Notes: generated from the sequence alone by a model not told the origin. Shown: positions 14,033 through 23,240, counted from the stretch's first letter. The stretch: 24,684 nucleotides of DNA from RFSX01 sp964495785 (GCA_964495785.1 CAZBXL010000059.1:1-24684), one strand, 5' to 3'. Numbers and translations are program-made.

Positions 14033-15310
14033 TTAAAAGTAGTCACTGATTATAGCCAATACACCGTTATAAGAAATCACACATGCAAAAAACAATGCTG
14101 CATATAAACTGATCTTAACGAATAAGCCCGTCCTATAGCCTTTCATAACATCACTCTTATGGATCATCAGAAGGATACCTATAATGACCAATGGAAGTAC
14201 GAACACATTAAAGACCTGCGAAAGTATCTGTATCTGAATAGGTTTAGCTCCAAATACTGGAACTATTAAAGCTACAAGGGCAGCAACAAATGTGACCACT
14301 CTAAACTGCGTGGAACTTGTATCTAATTCACCAGATTGATAATCTGCTAGCAACAATGGAGCTATTAACATACATGGAAAAATCGACGAGAGACCTGCAC
14401 TTAGAGTACCGAAAAAGAAAATGGTTACGGCAAATTTTCCAGCTACTGGTTCCAGTGTATTCGCCATATCGAGTACTTTCTCTACAGTCTTACCTTCTGT
14501 AAATAATGCTCCATGAGCAACTGCCATTATAGATGCACTAATTATAAATACCAGTGTCGCTGCTAAGATGGCATCATTTTTTTGTCGTACAAGATCTTTA
14601 TCTGTCCAGCCTTTACCCTGTATGAAAAGAGGTCTCGAAAGAAAAGTCGCTGCTGCCATTGTCGTACCTACAAATGCTGCAATCAACATCTTCCCATCAG
14701 GAACATCTGGAATAGAAGGCATCATTCCTTTGACAACATCTATAGGAAGTGGGTGTACGAAGAATAATGAAATGAAAAATGAAAATCCCATTATCGAGAC
14801 AAATATGACTAACACCTTCTCAAAAAAAGTGTACTTGCCTATAAGCATAATAGAATAGAAGACAGCTATGATAAAAACAGCAATCCCTAAGGTAATACCA
14901 TACTGACTACCAGCAAGAGCTGGAAAATTCAATTCTAATAATTCGTAAATTACATTAGAAGAAATCCCAAGTATACCCATGAGAGATCCCCATTGTCCAA
15001 ATGTAATTCCAACTATAATTAGTATGGCAATGATCTTACCGCCTTTGATATGTTTCTTAAATCCATAGAGCGCAGTCTCTCCAGATATTAAAGCATAATT
15101 ACCATAAGTAAATATCAATATACCAGAGAAAAAACAACTCAACATCAGAACCCATAACAGCTGCATTCCAAATTTGCTTCCAGCTACAATCATTGATGTC
15201 ACACTCCCGGTTCCTATGGTATAACCTATAGCAAAGATACCAGGACCAAAAGCTAAAATTATCGTAAGAAATCTTTTTATAAATGACTTATTAACTTTTG
15301 ATTCACTCAT
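14033..15310 (-). CDS. NRAMP-fold membrane transporter lacking the canonical metal-binding motifs
   Basis: A 425-residue protein with about eleven membrane helices. The N-terminal FGPGIFAIGY, followed after the variable site by AGSKFGMQLLWVL, follows the NRAMP (MntH) first-helix framework, and the rest aligns in general outline. At the place of the metal-binding DPGN motif, however, it reads GTGS (33-36). In helix 6, where MntH has MPHN, it reads MAAA (218-221). The Asp, Asn, Met and His that coordinate manganese or iron are therefore largely missing (only the Met remains). It is better called an NRAMP-related transporter; the substrate could be another ion, for example magnesium, or something different. 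It stands alone on its strand, with 267 bases to the scpA stop upstream. Confidence 0.8.
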   Translation of the reverse strand: MSESKVNKSFIKRFLTIILAFGPGIFAIGYTIGTGSVTSMIVAGSKFGMQLLWVLMLSCFFSGILIFTYGNYALISGETALYGFKKHIKGGKIIAILIIVGITFGQWGSLMGILGISSNVIYELLELNFPALAGSQYGITLGIAVFIIAVFYSIMLIGKYTFFEKVLVIFVSIMGFSFFISLFFVHPLPIDVVKGMMPSIPDVPDGKMLIAAFVGTTMAAATFLSRPLFIQGKGWTDKDLVRQKNDAILAATLVFIISASIMAVAHGALFTEGKTVEKVLDMANTLEPVAGKFAVTIFFFGTLSAGLSSIFPCMLIAPLLLADYQSGELDTSSTQFRVVTFVAALVALIVPVFGAKPIQIQILSQVFNVFVLPLVIIGILLMIHKSDVMKGYRTGLFVKISLYAALFFACVISYNGVLAIISDYF

Positions 15311-15577
15311 AGGAATATGACATTTGCATTCTGAAAATGATGGAATATTGAATGATCAATATACGGAAATAATAACAACAGTATAGAAGTAGAAAAATTG
15401 AAGTTTATTAGAATTAGATTATTCTTAGGTGAATAGTTATTTAGAGATATTGAGAACAATGTCTTATATATATTTACAAATTCAATGGCAAGCCTTAGCA
15501 AATACTTTGCTGGTAATAGTGGGAAAATTAAATAACTAAACGAATAGGTTTTTCGTCGGATAAGATTCAAATACTAA

Positions 15578-16381
15578 TTACAAACTATCAGAAATCTCTT
15601 CTGTCTCGGTCGTCTCTAATAAGCTCTCAAGAAGTGCCATTCCTCCTTCTTTAAACTCTAACCAAAAACTATTAATCTGAAGCGAGTCAGTCATCATTAC
15701 AATCTGCGAGTTGATCAAATCAAGGAGGGAAAGAAAAGTAACGATACAGTGCATTCTGTTTTCTAATCCTTTAAAGATTTCTTCAAAGGAGACTCTTTCT
15801 TTGACTTTGATCTGTTCTATGATATATTTTCGCTGTCCAGCTATTGTGTATGGATACTTTATAATCTGATAAGAGAATTGCTCCTGTTGATATTTGTATC
15901 TCTCAAGGACAGTTTTGAAAGTCTTAAATAACTTGTAGGTATCCAGAGATTCTAATTCTACATCTATTAGCGCTGTCTCAGATATCAGCTTCCTTTCAGA
16001 TTTGGCAAAAGATCTATCGAGTTTTAATTCTCTATCCTCTGCCATATGCTCGAGAGTGCCAAGCACTTCTTTATATCGCTTATACTCAAGTAGTCTCGCT
16101 ACGAGTTCTTCTCTTGGATCTATCTCATTACCATCCTCGTCGATTTCTTTTCTTGGAATAAGCATCTTGGCTTTGATTCTCATCAGTGTCGCTGCCACTA
16201 AGATAAATTCTGAAGCAACATCAAGATTAAGTCTCTCTAATTCCTGTATGTAGTGTAAAAAATCTTGTGTAATCTTAGCTATTGGGATATTATCAATATC
16301 CAACTCATCTCTTTCTATGAAGTAGAGCAAAAGATCAAATGGACCTTCAAAATGTTGAATTTTTACCGTGTAAGAGTTCAT
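15578..16381 (-). CDS. scpA: Segregation and condensation protein A (ScpA)
   Basis: A 267-residue kleisin subunit that bridges the two heads of SMC and works with ScpB in chromosome compaction and segregation. The N-terminal KIQHFEGPFDLLLYFIERDE with LDIDNIPIAKIT, then the SEFILVAATLMRIKAKMLIP segment, are the diagnostic ScpA blocks. The family's acidic linker follows (DEDGNEIDPREELVARLLEY), and the C-terminal winged-helix part is seen as VSFEEIF and IVTFLSLLDLINSQIV. The length is typical. ScpB is not next to it. It is transcribed away from the RsmI-like gene at 16488 with about 106 bases between them, and no clear -7 box is visible. Confidence 0.93.
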   Translation of the reverse strand: MNSYTVKIQHFEGPFDLLLYFIERDELDIDNIPIAKITQDFLHYIQELERLNLDVASEFILVAATLMRIKAKMLIPRKEIDEDGNEIDPREELVARLLEYKRYKEVLGTLEHMAEDRELKLDRSFAKSERKLISETALIDVELESLDTYKLFKTFKTVLERYKYQQEQFSYQIIKYPYTIAGQRKYIIEQIKVKERVSFEEIFKGLENRMHCIVTFLSLLDLINSQIVMMTDSLQINSFWLEFKEGGMALLESLLETTETEEISDSL

Positions 16382-16487
16382 TATTGAGAGAATCTTAGAA
16401 TTTGTAGTTTCTGAGAGCTAATATCTCAATTAGTATTAAAAGTTGTATAGAATCCTATTCCCATTTACATTAGTTTTATCCACAATT

Positions 16488-17186
16488 ATGCAACAAGGTC
16501 GTTTATATCTTTTTCCAATTGAAATTACTGAGGATGGTATGTCTACCATTCTGACGTATAATATTTCGCTCATTCACGATATCAAGCATTATATTGTTGA
16601 AAGAGCACGTACGGCAAGGAGATTTATAAGTAGAACGTCACCACCCCATCCTATATCAGACATAGAAGTCATAGAGATAGACGAGCAAGGTGATAATATT
16701 CGACAATGTATATCTTGGCTCAAATCAGGTTATGATGTCGGCGTGATGAGCGAGTCGGGTATGCCTGGCATAGCAGACCCAGGACAGAAAGTTGTCGCTG
16801 CAGCACATAAGGAAGGGATCAAAGTAATACCTCTCGTGGGACCTAACTCTATTATGCTTGCTCTAAGTGCCAGTGGAATGAGTGGTCAGAATTTTGCCTT
16901 TAATGGATACCTCCCCATCAAAGAAAATGAACTAAGACCGGTGCTAAAGCAACTGGAGAATCAAATTCTCAAACGAAAACAAACACAGATATTTATTGAG
17001 ACACCCTACAGAAATGATCGTCTATTAAACAATCTAATAAACCAACTTAATCCCAATATCAAACTTTGTATCGCCAAAGATATTACTGGCGTTGAAGAAA
17101 TAATTCTGACCAAGACGATAGATCAGTGGAAGAAAGAAAAAATATCTATCGGAAAATGGCCTACGATATTTATCATTGGTATGTAA
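16488..17186 (+). CDS. RsmI-like SAM-dependent methylase paralogue (tetrapyrrole-methylase fold)
   Basis: A 232-residue protein related to RsmI, which methylates the 2'-hydroxyl of C1402 in 16S rRNA. VERARTARRFIS corresponds to the CEDTRxTxxLL block; GVMSESGMPGIADPGQKVV is a good match to the SAM-site loop SDAGTPxISDPG; IPLVGPNSIMLALSASGMS and FAFNGYLPIK follow in the usual order; and IFIETPYRND matches the FYExPHR region. The first block of RsmI (PIGNLxDIT) is replaced by FPIEITEDGM. The protein is also shorter than RsmI (about 280 residues), lacking its C-terminal part. Bacteroidota often carry such a short paralogue beside true RsmI; its substrate is unclear. A TTG further upstream (16443) would give 247 residues, but the ATG at 16488 is preferred because the alignment begins at QGRLYLFP. 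Confidence 0.82.
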   Translation: MQQGRLYLFPIEITEDGMSTILTYNISLIHDIKHYIVERARTARRFISRTSPPHPISDIEVIEIDEQGDNIRQCISWLKSGYDVGVMSESGMPGIADPGQKVVAAAHKEGIKVIPLVGPNSIMLALSASGMSGQNFAFNGYLPIKENELRPVLKQLENQILKRKQTQIFIETPYRNDRLLNNLINQLNPNIKLCIAKDITGVEEIILTKTIDQWKKEKISIGKWPTIFIIGM

Positions 17187-17251
17187 TGATATTATCATCA
17201 CAGAAACTTTGTGTATCAACAATAGGCTGTAATTTATAATTTTACAAAGTC

Positions 17252-18031
17252 ATGAGTAAAATAGAAATAAGAACTGTAGATGTGGTTCAATATCTAAAAC
17301 CACTAAGAGAAGGAGGTTCACTGCCCGCTATTGTACAGGCCGATGACGACTTTCTTTATGTAATAAAATTTAAAGGAGCTGGGCAGGGAAAAAAGGCGCT
17401 TATCGCAGAACTCATAGGTGGATTGTTAGCTAAAGAAATAGGGCTTAAGATTCCTGAAGTTGTATTTATGAATCTGGATGAATCAATAGGCAGAACTGAA
17501 GGAGATGAGGAGATACAAGACTTACTAAAATTTAGCGTCGGATTGAATTTAGGATTGCATTTTCTATCCGGAGCTATTACTTATGACCCCATAGTGTCCA
17601 TCGCAGATTCTTACACATCATCTAAAGTCGTCTTACTTGACAGTATTATCACCAACATAGATAGAACAGTAAAAAACACCAACCTCCTCAACTGGAATAA
17701 GGAACTATGGTTAATCGATCATGGTGCCAGTATGTACTTTCATCATAACTGGAATAAGTGGGAAGATCATCTCAATAGAACTTTTCCTGCTGTCAAGGAT
17801 CATGTCTTACTTGAAAGAGCTAATGATCTCGACGACGCAGCTACAGAAATTAAATCAACCTTAGATAAAGATAAGATCAGTAATATTGTCGGATTGATTC
17901 CTGAGGACTGGTTACAAGAAGAATCTAATGTATTGACTCCATCGCAAATGAAGGCTGCATATGTTGATTTCTTAATGAGTAAACTCAATAAAATAGAATT
18001 ACTCGCTAAAGAGGCACAAGATGCAAGATAA
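17252..18031 (+). CDS. HipA-like kinase family protein
   Basis: A 259-residue protein with the HipA-like kinase fold (HipA_2 type). Visible parts are the nucleotide-binding strand DDFLYVIKFKGAGQGKKAL (K39 or K41 as ATP lysine), the helix with E53 in IAELIGGLLAKEIGLKIPEV, the catalytic loop TNIDRTVKNTNLL (D137, N142) and the metal-binding WLIDHGAS (D156). The N-terminal and HipB-binding domains of full-length HipA are missing, so it is a minimal kinase, predicted to phosphorylate a protein or small molecule in the cytoplasm. Its last 11 bases overlap the start of the DUF3037 gene. No HipB-like repressor is nearby, so this is not a classical hipBA toxin-antitoxin locus. A 65-base gap separates it from the RsmI-like gene, with a poor -7 match (TAATTTTA) at 17237-17244. 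Confidence 0.88.
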   Translation: MSKIEIRTVDVVQYLKPLREGGSLPAIVQADDDFLYVIKFKGAGQGKKALIAELIGGLLAKEIGLKIPEVVFMNLDESIGRTEGDEEIQDLLKFSVGLNLGLHFLSGAITYDPIVSIADSYTSSKVVLLDSIITNIDRTVKNTNLLNWNKELWLIDHGASMYFHHNWNKWEDHLNRTFPAVKDHVLLERANDLDDAATEIKSTLDKDKISNIVGLIPEDWLQEESNVLTPSQMKAAYVDFLMSKLNKIELLAKEAQDAR

Positions 18032-18404
18032 AGTTACATATGAGTACGCAGTCATCAGGTTAGTACCGAAAGTAGAGCGAGAAGAGTTCTTAAATATCGG
18101 AGTCATTGTCTATTCCAAAAAGAAAAAATATCTATCTATCAAGTATAAGTTAGATAGGCAAAGAATACTCTCTTTTTCTGAGGAAGTAGATACTGAACTG
18201 ATCGCTAACTACCTCAAAGCGTGGGATCTTATATGCGAAGGACACCCAGAAGGCGGTAAGATCGCCGAGATGGATCAGTCGATGAGATTCAGATGGCTGG
18301 TCGCTACGAGAAGTACAATTATACAGAGCTCTAAGGCTCATACTGGTTTGTGCCATGAGCCACAAGATATTCTCATTGATTTATTCAATCGATATGTGCT
18401 CTAG
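18021..18404 (+). CDS. DUF3037 family protein, partner of the HipA-like kinase
   Basis: A 127-residue soluble protein that follows the DUF3037 pattern: YEYAVIRLVPKVEREEFLNI and GVIVYSKKKKYL at the start, FRWLVATRSTIIQSS in the middle, and CHEPQDILIDLFNRYVL at the end. Its ATG lies 11 bases inside the kinase gene (18021 versus kinase stop at 18031), so the two are translationally coupled and probably made in fixed ratio. DUF3037 genes are regularly found next to HipA-like kinases in other bacteria, from general knowledge. The biochemical role is unknown; it may be a regulator, a substrate or a neutralising partner. A bidirectional hairpin follows the stop at 18416-18441. Confidence 0.88.
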   Translation: MQDKVTYEYAVIRLVPKVEREEFLNIGVIVYSKKKKYLSIKYKLDRQRILSFSEEVDTELIANYLKAWDLICEGHPEGGKIAEMDQSMRFRWLVATRSTIIQSSKAHTGLCHEPQDILIDLFNRYVL

Positions 18405-18410
18405 TATAAA

Positions 18411-18441
18411 TAAAAAAGCCCCAAATTTTCATTTGGAGCTT
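18411..18441 (-). terminator. Intrinsic terminator of the giant surface-protein gene
   Basis: On the minus strand the arms AAGCTCCAAAT and ATTTGGGGCTT pair over eleven bases with one U-G pair, closed by a GAAA tetraloop, and run into TTTTTTA (to 18411). On the plus strand the same element has one C-A mismatch and a poor T-run, so it may serve the kinase/DUF3037 pair less well. It lies 31 bases beyond the stop codon at 18472. Confidence 0.88.
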
Positions 18442-18471
18442 CTTGAGTCTTTTATCTTATTTTTAATATTA

Positions 18472-21400
18472 CTAATCTATAACTATCATATGCTTTGTAG
18501 AAGAATAGTCATTACTCTTAAGCTGATAATATATTAATCCAGTCGTTTCTAATTCTGATTTATTGATTTCAACTTCATTGTAACCCGCATCATATTGCGC
18601 CGTTATATTTTTTATAAGTCGTCCATTCACATCATAAAGATTAATCTCCGCTGTACCTTCTGTCTTTAGATTAAATCCTATTGTTGTGTTCTCAGAGAAA
18701 GGATTTGGTTGATTCTGAAACAATTCACTTTCAGCAGTCTTTGATCCAAAGTTTAGTTGAAGACTTCTTGACTCTAATCTATCTCCGACATATACTTCTG
18801 AACTGATTCTATCACTGTTAATGCTAAGCATATCTGATAACCTACCAGAAGATGTCGCTGTCACAGATAGCGTAAGCCAATCTTCTTGTAATGATCGATT
18901 GACATCAGCATAACTTATTGTCAGTGTGTGCCCAATAAGACTATAGTTTTCTTCTGACAATACTGGACTACTTATACTATTAAATGTAAGGCCATTCAAG
19001 TCTATAGCCAGCTGCAATCCTTTGATATCTTTAGCCGTCATTTTCACTTCTACTTCTGCAATTTCGCCTTCGGATAACTCTTGGTCCTCTATATTTAATT
19101 CTGCAGAATTATATGATCTACTGTCTATATCCTTGTGACTTTCAAAATTTGATGCACTCTCATTGACATCTCCGATTTTAGTTGCGGTGAAGTTTTGATT
19201 TAACATGTTAATAGACATGACGTTTATAGCATTATCAGTGCTGTACTGCCATGGGTTGTTCATACTCAGGAATGTAGTATTGGATACATATCTCCAACTG
19301 TCACTATTAGGCAATACATCATTTATACCTAAGATAAGTTTTCTTAATTCTATGAGGTCTATTGCTGTGATATTTCTATCATCGTTGACATCTGCAGAGA
19401 TCATCTTCATGGGATCTTCAAATCTCGATTGACCTAATATATGTCTCTGAATCAATACAATATCCAAAGTGCTAACTCCATTAAGGTAGTCATCATTGTC
19501 TGATATCGCAGTCAACATGTAATCTAAATTAAATGGTGCATTAGTAAATGCATATTCTCCATTGCTATCTGTTACTTCTTGTCTCGGATAGCCTGGCATA
19601 GCTGCATCTAACTGTGTAGTTATTCCAGCCATAGGAGAACCATCTGGATTAACAATACGACCAGCAACGACGCCTCCTCCTTCATTATCTAATATTCTTA
19701 GATTGACATTACAGAAGTCTATATTGGTACAACCGTCCCATACGTATACAGGTACCGTTACAAATCCTTGATCATCAAGATCTGCTTCTGTAAATATCCT
19801 TCCTGAAGATCTAAGACCTGGCTCCCATCTGTGAACTTGCCCTCCGTAGTCACCTTCATCCATATACTCACCTGACCCGACAATACCACAATCGTTATCT
19901 GTAGGATCATCTTCAATCACCTCTGAATCATAATACCAGAAAGTACCATCATAGAAGTCATCTCTATCATACTCGGCATCACATCTCGGTGGTGGTAATA
20001 CATTAGTGAAAGTATAGATTAGGTTCTCGTCAGAAGTACAGTTATCAAAACTTCCAATATTAAAGTCTACCGCCCATAGTTCCACTTGTCCATTCTGCAT
20101 AAATGCTGTTGACAAATTCAGACAGTACGGCGTCGGTGCTTTTAAATCTGTTATTTGGAAAAATCTTGTAATAGAAAATTTATTACCACAACCATCATTA
20201 GCCCTCCATACGATTCTGTGATCTTTCTTACTACCTTCTATCCCATCAGGTAGTACTATACTTATTTCTTCTCCACTCGTGCTTTTAGGAACGTAGAAAG
20301 GATTAGGCTCTCCATTGACTATTGGGAGTTCATTAGAACCATAATGATAATCTAATATCCAATCTCCATCAATATCGACATCAATATCCCATCCGATCCA
20401 CTCACTTCCACACTCTCCATTATCAGTACCTACAGCACTTAAAACAACACCTTTACTAAGGCAGTCTGCTCCGACAGGAAACTGTACACCATCAGGAGAT
20501 ACAACAACTGGATCTTCTCTATCAACGAGTGAGATAACTTGCGTGTGATCATATCGTCCTCCAGCATTAGGAAAAGATGGATCATAAGTACACCAGTCAA
20601 TAATACTCCAGTGATTTAATATCTGTAAGCATGCAGCACCAGATTCATATACAAATGTATCTGACTCTAATGTGACGCCGACGAGGTTACATACCGCCTG
20701 ATCAAATGTAGGTTCTCCTGTATCATAATCATCACAATCCACAATCAAGTCATCTGGAAACTCTATTGAAGCTGGATCAAATGAATCACCTCTCTCTATG
20801 ACGAACCATTGCTCACATATTGTCTGACCATCTTGTCTAAACAATCTTCTTATAGCTCCGAATCCACAAGATTGGTTAAATGCTGGCACTGCGTCTGGTT
20901 CGTCATCGCCATCTACATCATAGAGTGGCAATGTTCCAATAGGCTTATCTCTTGGTTCTGTGTTATTTCTTATTTCTGCAAAATTAGGAATGAACTCATA
21001 CTCACCACATGCATTTATACCCTCAGGTAATCCTGTCATATTGAAGTCATTGATGTCCATATCACATTGCAATATCATAGGTTGCGGACAGAAAATAGCT
21101 GGTCCTGATTTATCTTCTAATCTTACCTTAGACCATGTCTTACTGGCATTTCCAAAAAGATCTAAAACTCGTAACTCTACATCTATATCTACAAACTCTT
21201 GTCCATCGAGATCATCACAACAAAACTTTACAAAATCTCCCCATACGGTATCCTCTGGAAAACAGAATGAATTGGGTCTTCTTACTTGTAAGGTGACATC
21301 TGTACAACCATCATAACTTCCATTATCAAAGTTGACAGCAAATATTTTAGACACTCCATTGTCAGTAGAAAATGGATCAGAAACATTCGTCAAACTTGTA

Positions 21401-22899
21401 ACAATAAATTCTTTGGAAATAGATACCGGTGGCGTATAATCCTGAACTACTACTTTGGCAGTAGCTGTCGTAGAGTTATTACAACAGTCCTGAGCTACAT
21501 ATCTAAACGTATGGATTCCTACAGGCACATTATTAGCAGTAAATCCTGTTGTGCTATTACCTGTTATAGCTTGGTTGTAAGAGCTACTTCCCTTGATAAC
21601 TGTATAGCTGATAATATTATCACATGCATCGAATAGATGTTCTGGTGGAGGAAAATTAATATTAGCTGTACAATCCCAAGGGTCTACACTAGCATGGATA
21701 TCATTAACAGTAATCACAGGACCATCACCATCTACAACTTTTATAATTTGCTCATGTGTAATGTACTCACCTGTACACCAATCTAATATCGTCCAAGTCC
21801 TCACAGTCTTATTATTGCCTCCGCATCCAGGAGCACATGCTTCTAACTCTACATCAGTATAACCAACTAAGATGCTACATATAGAATTATCAATAGCTTG
21901 TGCATGCAGGTCTATTTGTCCTCCAGAAGCTGGTCTTCCCTTTATATAATAATGAGGAAAAGCATACCATATACCTTCGTTATTTTCGACAACGAGATCC
22001 ACATCTAACTGATCAGGACTTATATTGTCATCATCAGTATCTTGATCTTCAGTAGCTGGATTATCAAAAAAAGCAGCTATGCTCTTAGGGTTATTACTCA
22101 CACCACAACTCGGAATCTCGACTGTCTTCTTAGGTAATAAGAGAACGTTTTCGATCTTAGTAGGGACAGGTCCAGAAGAGGAGTTAGTAAATGGTGCAGT
22201 TATGGCATCATCTAATGTCAGAGGTTCTACAAAAAATTCTTTGACACATACAGAGCCTGTGCTCGATCCATTTATTGCAAAGGTCCTTCTGAGTAGTGAG
22301 CCCTGACAATCTGGTAATGCAATTATCTGATCGCTAAATCCGATATCGATATTGGTATTATTACAATTATCAGATACGCTTGCATCTATAAGATCTTCTG
22401 CATCAGATGTGATTATTTCATTGATAAGAGGTGCATAATAGCCTTCTCCAAGTATATCAAGTTCGTAACAAGATAGTATACATTCTGGATCATATCCTCC
22501 AAATCCATTTCCTCCTACTGGACAATCACAAACAATAGATGGAGGTATCTTATCTTCTATTAATATATAACCCCAACAATAATTATTGTTGTTAATGTAT
22601 GTTACTCTAAATTCTAAAGTCATCCCGATATAAGGACTCATATCATCACCTCCTACGACAGGACCATTTAAGTCTCCTATGACGATGGGTGAATTATTGA
22701 ACATTATAGAATAAGAATACATGCCATTCATCAAGTCAGCATCGCTTCCTTCTAAGAAAGCATCTACACCTATGTCTATTCCACAGGTATTATCAACACT
22801 AACATTGATCTGGTCATTACAGGCTAAGGATTGGGTATATCCTTGAGTCGCAAACAATATCGCTGCGATAAACAAAAAGTATTGAACTGTTTGTTTCAT
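18472..22899 (-). CDS. Giant T9SS-secreted modular surface protein (HYR-like, carboxypeptidase-regulatory, dockerin-like and sorting domains)
   Basis: A 1475-residue exported protein. Residues 1-24 are a signal peptide (MKQTVQYFLFIAAILFATQG). The body (about 25-1065) is a series of beta-rich units. Most boundaries carry a D/E-xxx-P step like that of HYR domains: EDKIPPSIVCDCP (about 115), VDGDGPVITV (386), QDYTPPVSIS (484), EDKSGPAIFC (593), VDREDPVVVS (790), TDLKAPTPYC (915). Many cysteines and WCT repeats suggest disulphides. Next come a carboxypeptidase-regulatory-like fold (GGGVVAGRIVNPDGSPMAGI, about 1073), a dockerin-like pair with calcium-type loops (DYLNGVSTLDIVLIQRHILG and DVNDDRNITAIDLIELRKLI, about 1133-1190) and, at about 1390-1475, the T9SS type A sorting domain (NQPNPFSENTTIGF to the end). 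It is expected to be cleaved at the C-terminus and anchored to or released from the cell surface. An adhesion or matrix role is inferred. Confidence 0.9.
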   Translation of the reverse strand: MKQTVQYFLFIAAILFATQGYTQSLACNDQINVSVDNTCGIDIGVDAFLEGSDADLMNGMYSYSIMFNNSPIVIGDLNGPVVGGDDMSPYIGMTLEFRVTYINNNNYCWGYILIEDKIPPSIVCDCPVGGNGFGGYDPECILSCYELDILGEGYYAPLINEIITSDAEDLIDASVSDNCNNTNIDIGFSDQIIALPDCQGSLLRRTFAINGSSTGSVCVKEFFVEPLTLDDAITAPFTNSSSGPVPTKIENVLLLPKKTVEIPSCGVSNNPKSIAAFFDNPATEDQDTDDDNISPDQLDVDLVVENNEGIWYAFPHYYIKGRPASGGQIDLHAQAIDNSICSILVGYTDVELEACAPGCGGNNKTVRTWTILDWCTGEYITHEQIIKVVDGDGPVITVNDIHASVDPWDCTANINFPPPEHLFDACDNIISYTVIKGSSSYNQAITGNSTTGFTANNVPVGIHTFRYVAQDCCNNSTTATAKVVVQDYTPPVSISKEFIVTSLTNVSDPFSTDNGVSKIFAVNFDNGSYDGCTDVTLQVRRPNSFCFPEDTVWGDFVKFCCDDLDGQEFVDIDVELRVLDLFGNASKTWSKVRLEDKSGPAIFCPQPMILQCDMDINDFNMTGLPEGINACGEYEFIPNFAEIRNNTEPRDKPIGTLPLYDVDGDDEPDAVPAFNQSCGFGAIRRLFRQDGQTICEQWFVIERGDSFDPASIEFPDDLIVDCDDYDTGEPTFDQAVCNLVGVTLESDTFVYESGAACLQILNHWSIIDWCTYDPSFPNAGGRYDHTQVISLVDREDPVVVSPDGVQFPVGADCLSKGVVLSAVGTDNGECGSEWIGWDIDVDIDGDWILDYHYGSNELPIVNGEPNPFYVPKSTSGEEISIVLPDGIEGSKKDHRIVWRANDGCGNKFSITRFFQITDLKAPTPYCLNLSTAFMQNGQVELWAVDFNIGSFDNCTSDENLIYTFTNVLPPPRCDAEYDRDDFYDGTFWYYDSEVIEDDPTDNDCGIVGSGEYMDEGDYGGQVHRWEPGLRSSGRIFTEADLDDQGFVTVPVYVWDGCTNIDFCNVNLRILDNEGGGVVAGRIVNPDGSPMAGITTQLDAAMPGYPRQEVTDSNGEYAFTNAPFNLDYMLTAISDNDDYLNGVSTLDIVLIQRHILGQSRFEDPMKMISADVNDDRNITAIDLIELRKLILGINDVLPNSDSWRYVSNTTFLSMNNPWQYSTDNAINVMSINMLNQNFTATKIGDVNESASNFESHKDIDSRSYNSAELNIEDQELSEGEIAEVEVKMTAKDIKGLQLAIDLNGLTFNSISSPVLSEENYSLIGHTLTISYADVNRSLQEDWLTLSVTATSSGRLSDMLSINSDRISSEVYVGDRLESRSLQLNFGSKTAESELFQNQPNPFSENTTIGFNLKTEGTAEINLYDVNGRLIKNITAQYDAGYNEVEINKSELETTGLIYYQLKSNDYSSTKHMIVID

Positions 22900-23240
22900 G
22901 AGATTGAGTTTATAAATAAAATTAGAAAGTGAGGCTTTACTTTTTTAAAATTTCGTCTATTTGAAAAGCGCTTACTAACTGTAAAAAAAAGCTTTAAATC
23001 ATATTAAAAACTTAACACATATTGATTCTTTTATCAAAATAGAGTTAAGAACATTGTTTTTAGATAATTTCGTCAATCCGCTAATTTAATAAACGAGCGG
23101 CTAAAAATGCTATAATCTGAGTTCAAAAAGTGCTTATCAGTAGCTCTATGACATAAATATGACCTAAAAGCTAAGTAAATGATAATCAAATAATTAGAAC
23201 TCTTAATATGTTAATCTTCGAAGTCTAATCATCCATCATC
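22900..23240. other. Divergent intergenic region between the surface-protein gene and mnmE
   Basis: About 340 bases without a gene, very A/T-rich. It should hold two divergent promoters, but I found no exact TAnnTTTG box in either direction. On the minus side TAATTTTA sits near 22920, a one-base-off match. A short TTGAT/ATCAA repeat occurs near 23030. No RNA family is recognisable. Confidence 0.5.

Noticed and set aside
15307..15570. Minus-strand frame of 87 codons whose stop overlaps the start of the NRAMP-like gene (ATGA)
   Set aside because: The coupling-like overlap is tempting, but the translation is rich in L, I, F, N and S with no helix or domain pattern, as expected from AT-rich non-coding DNA.
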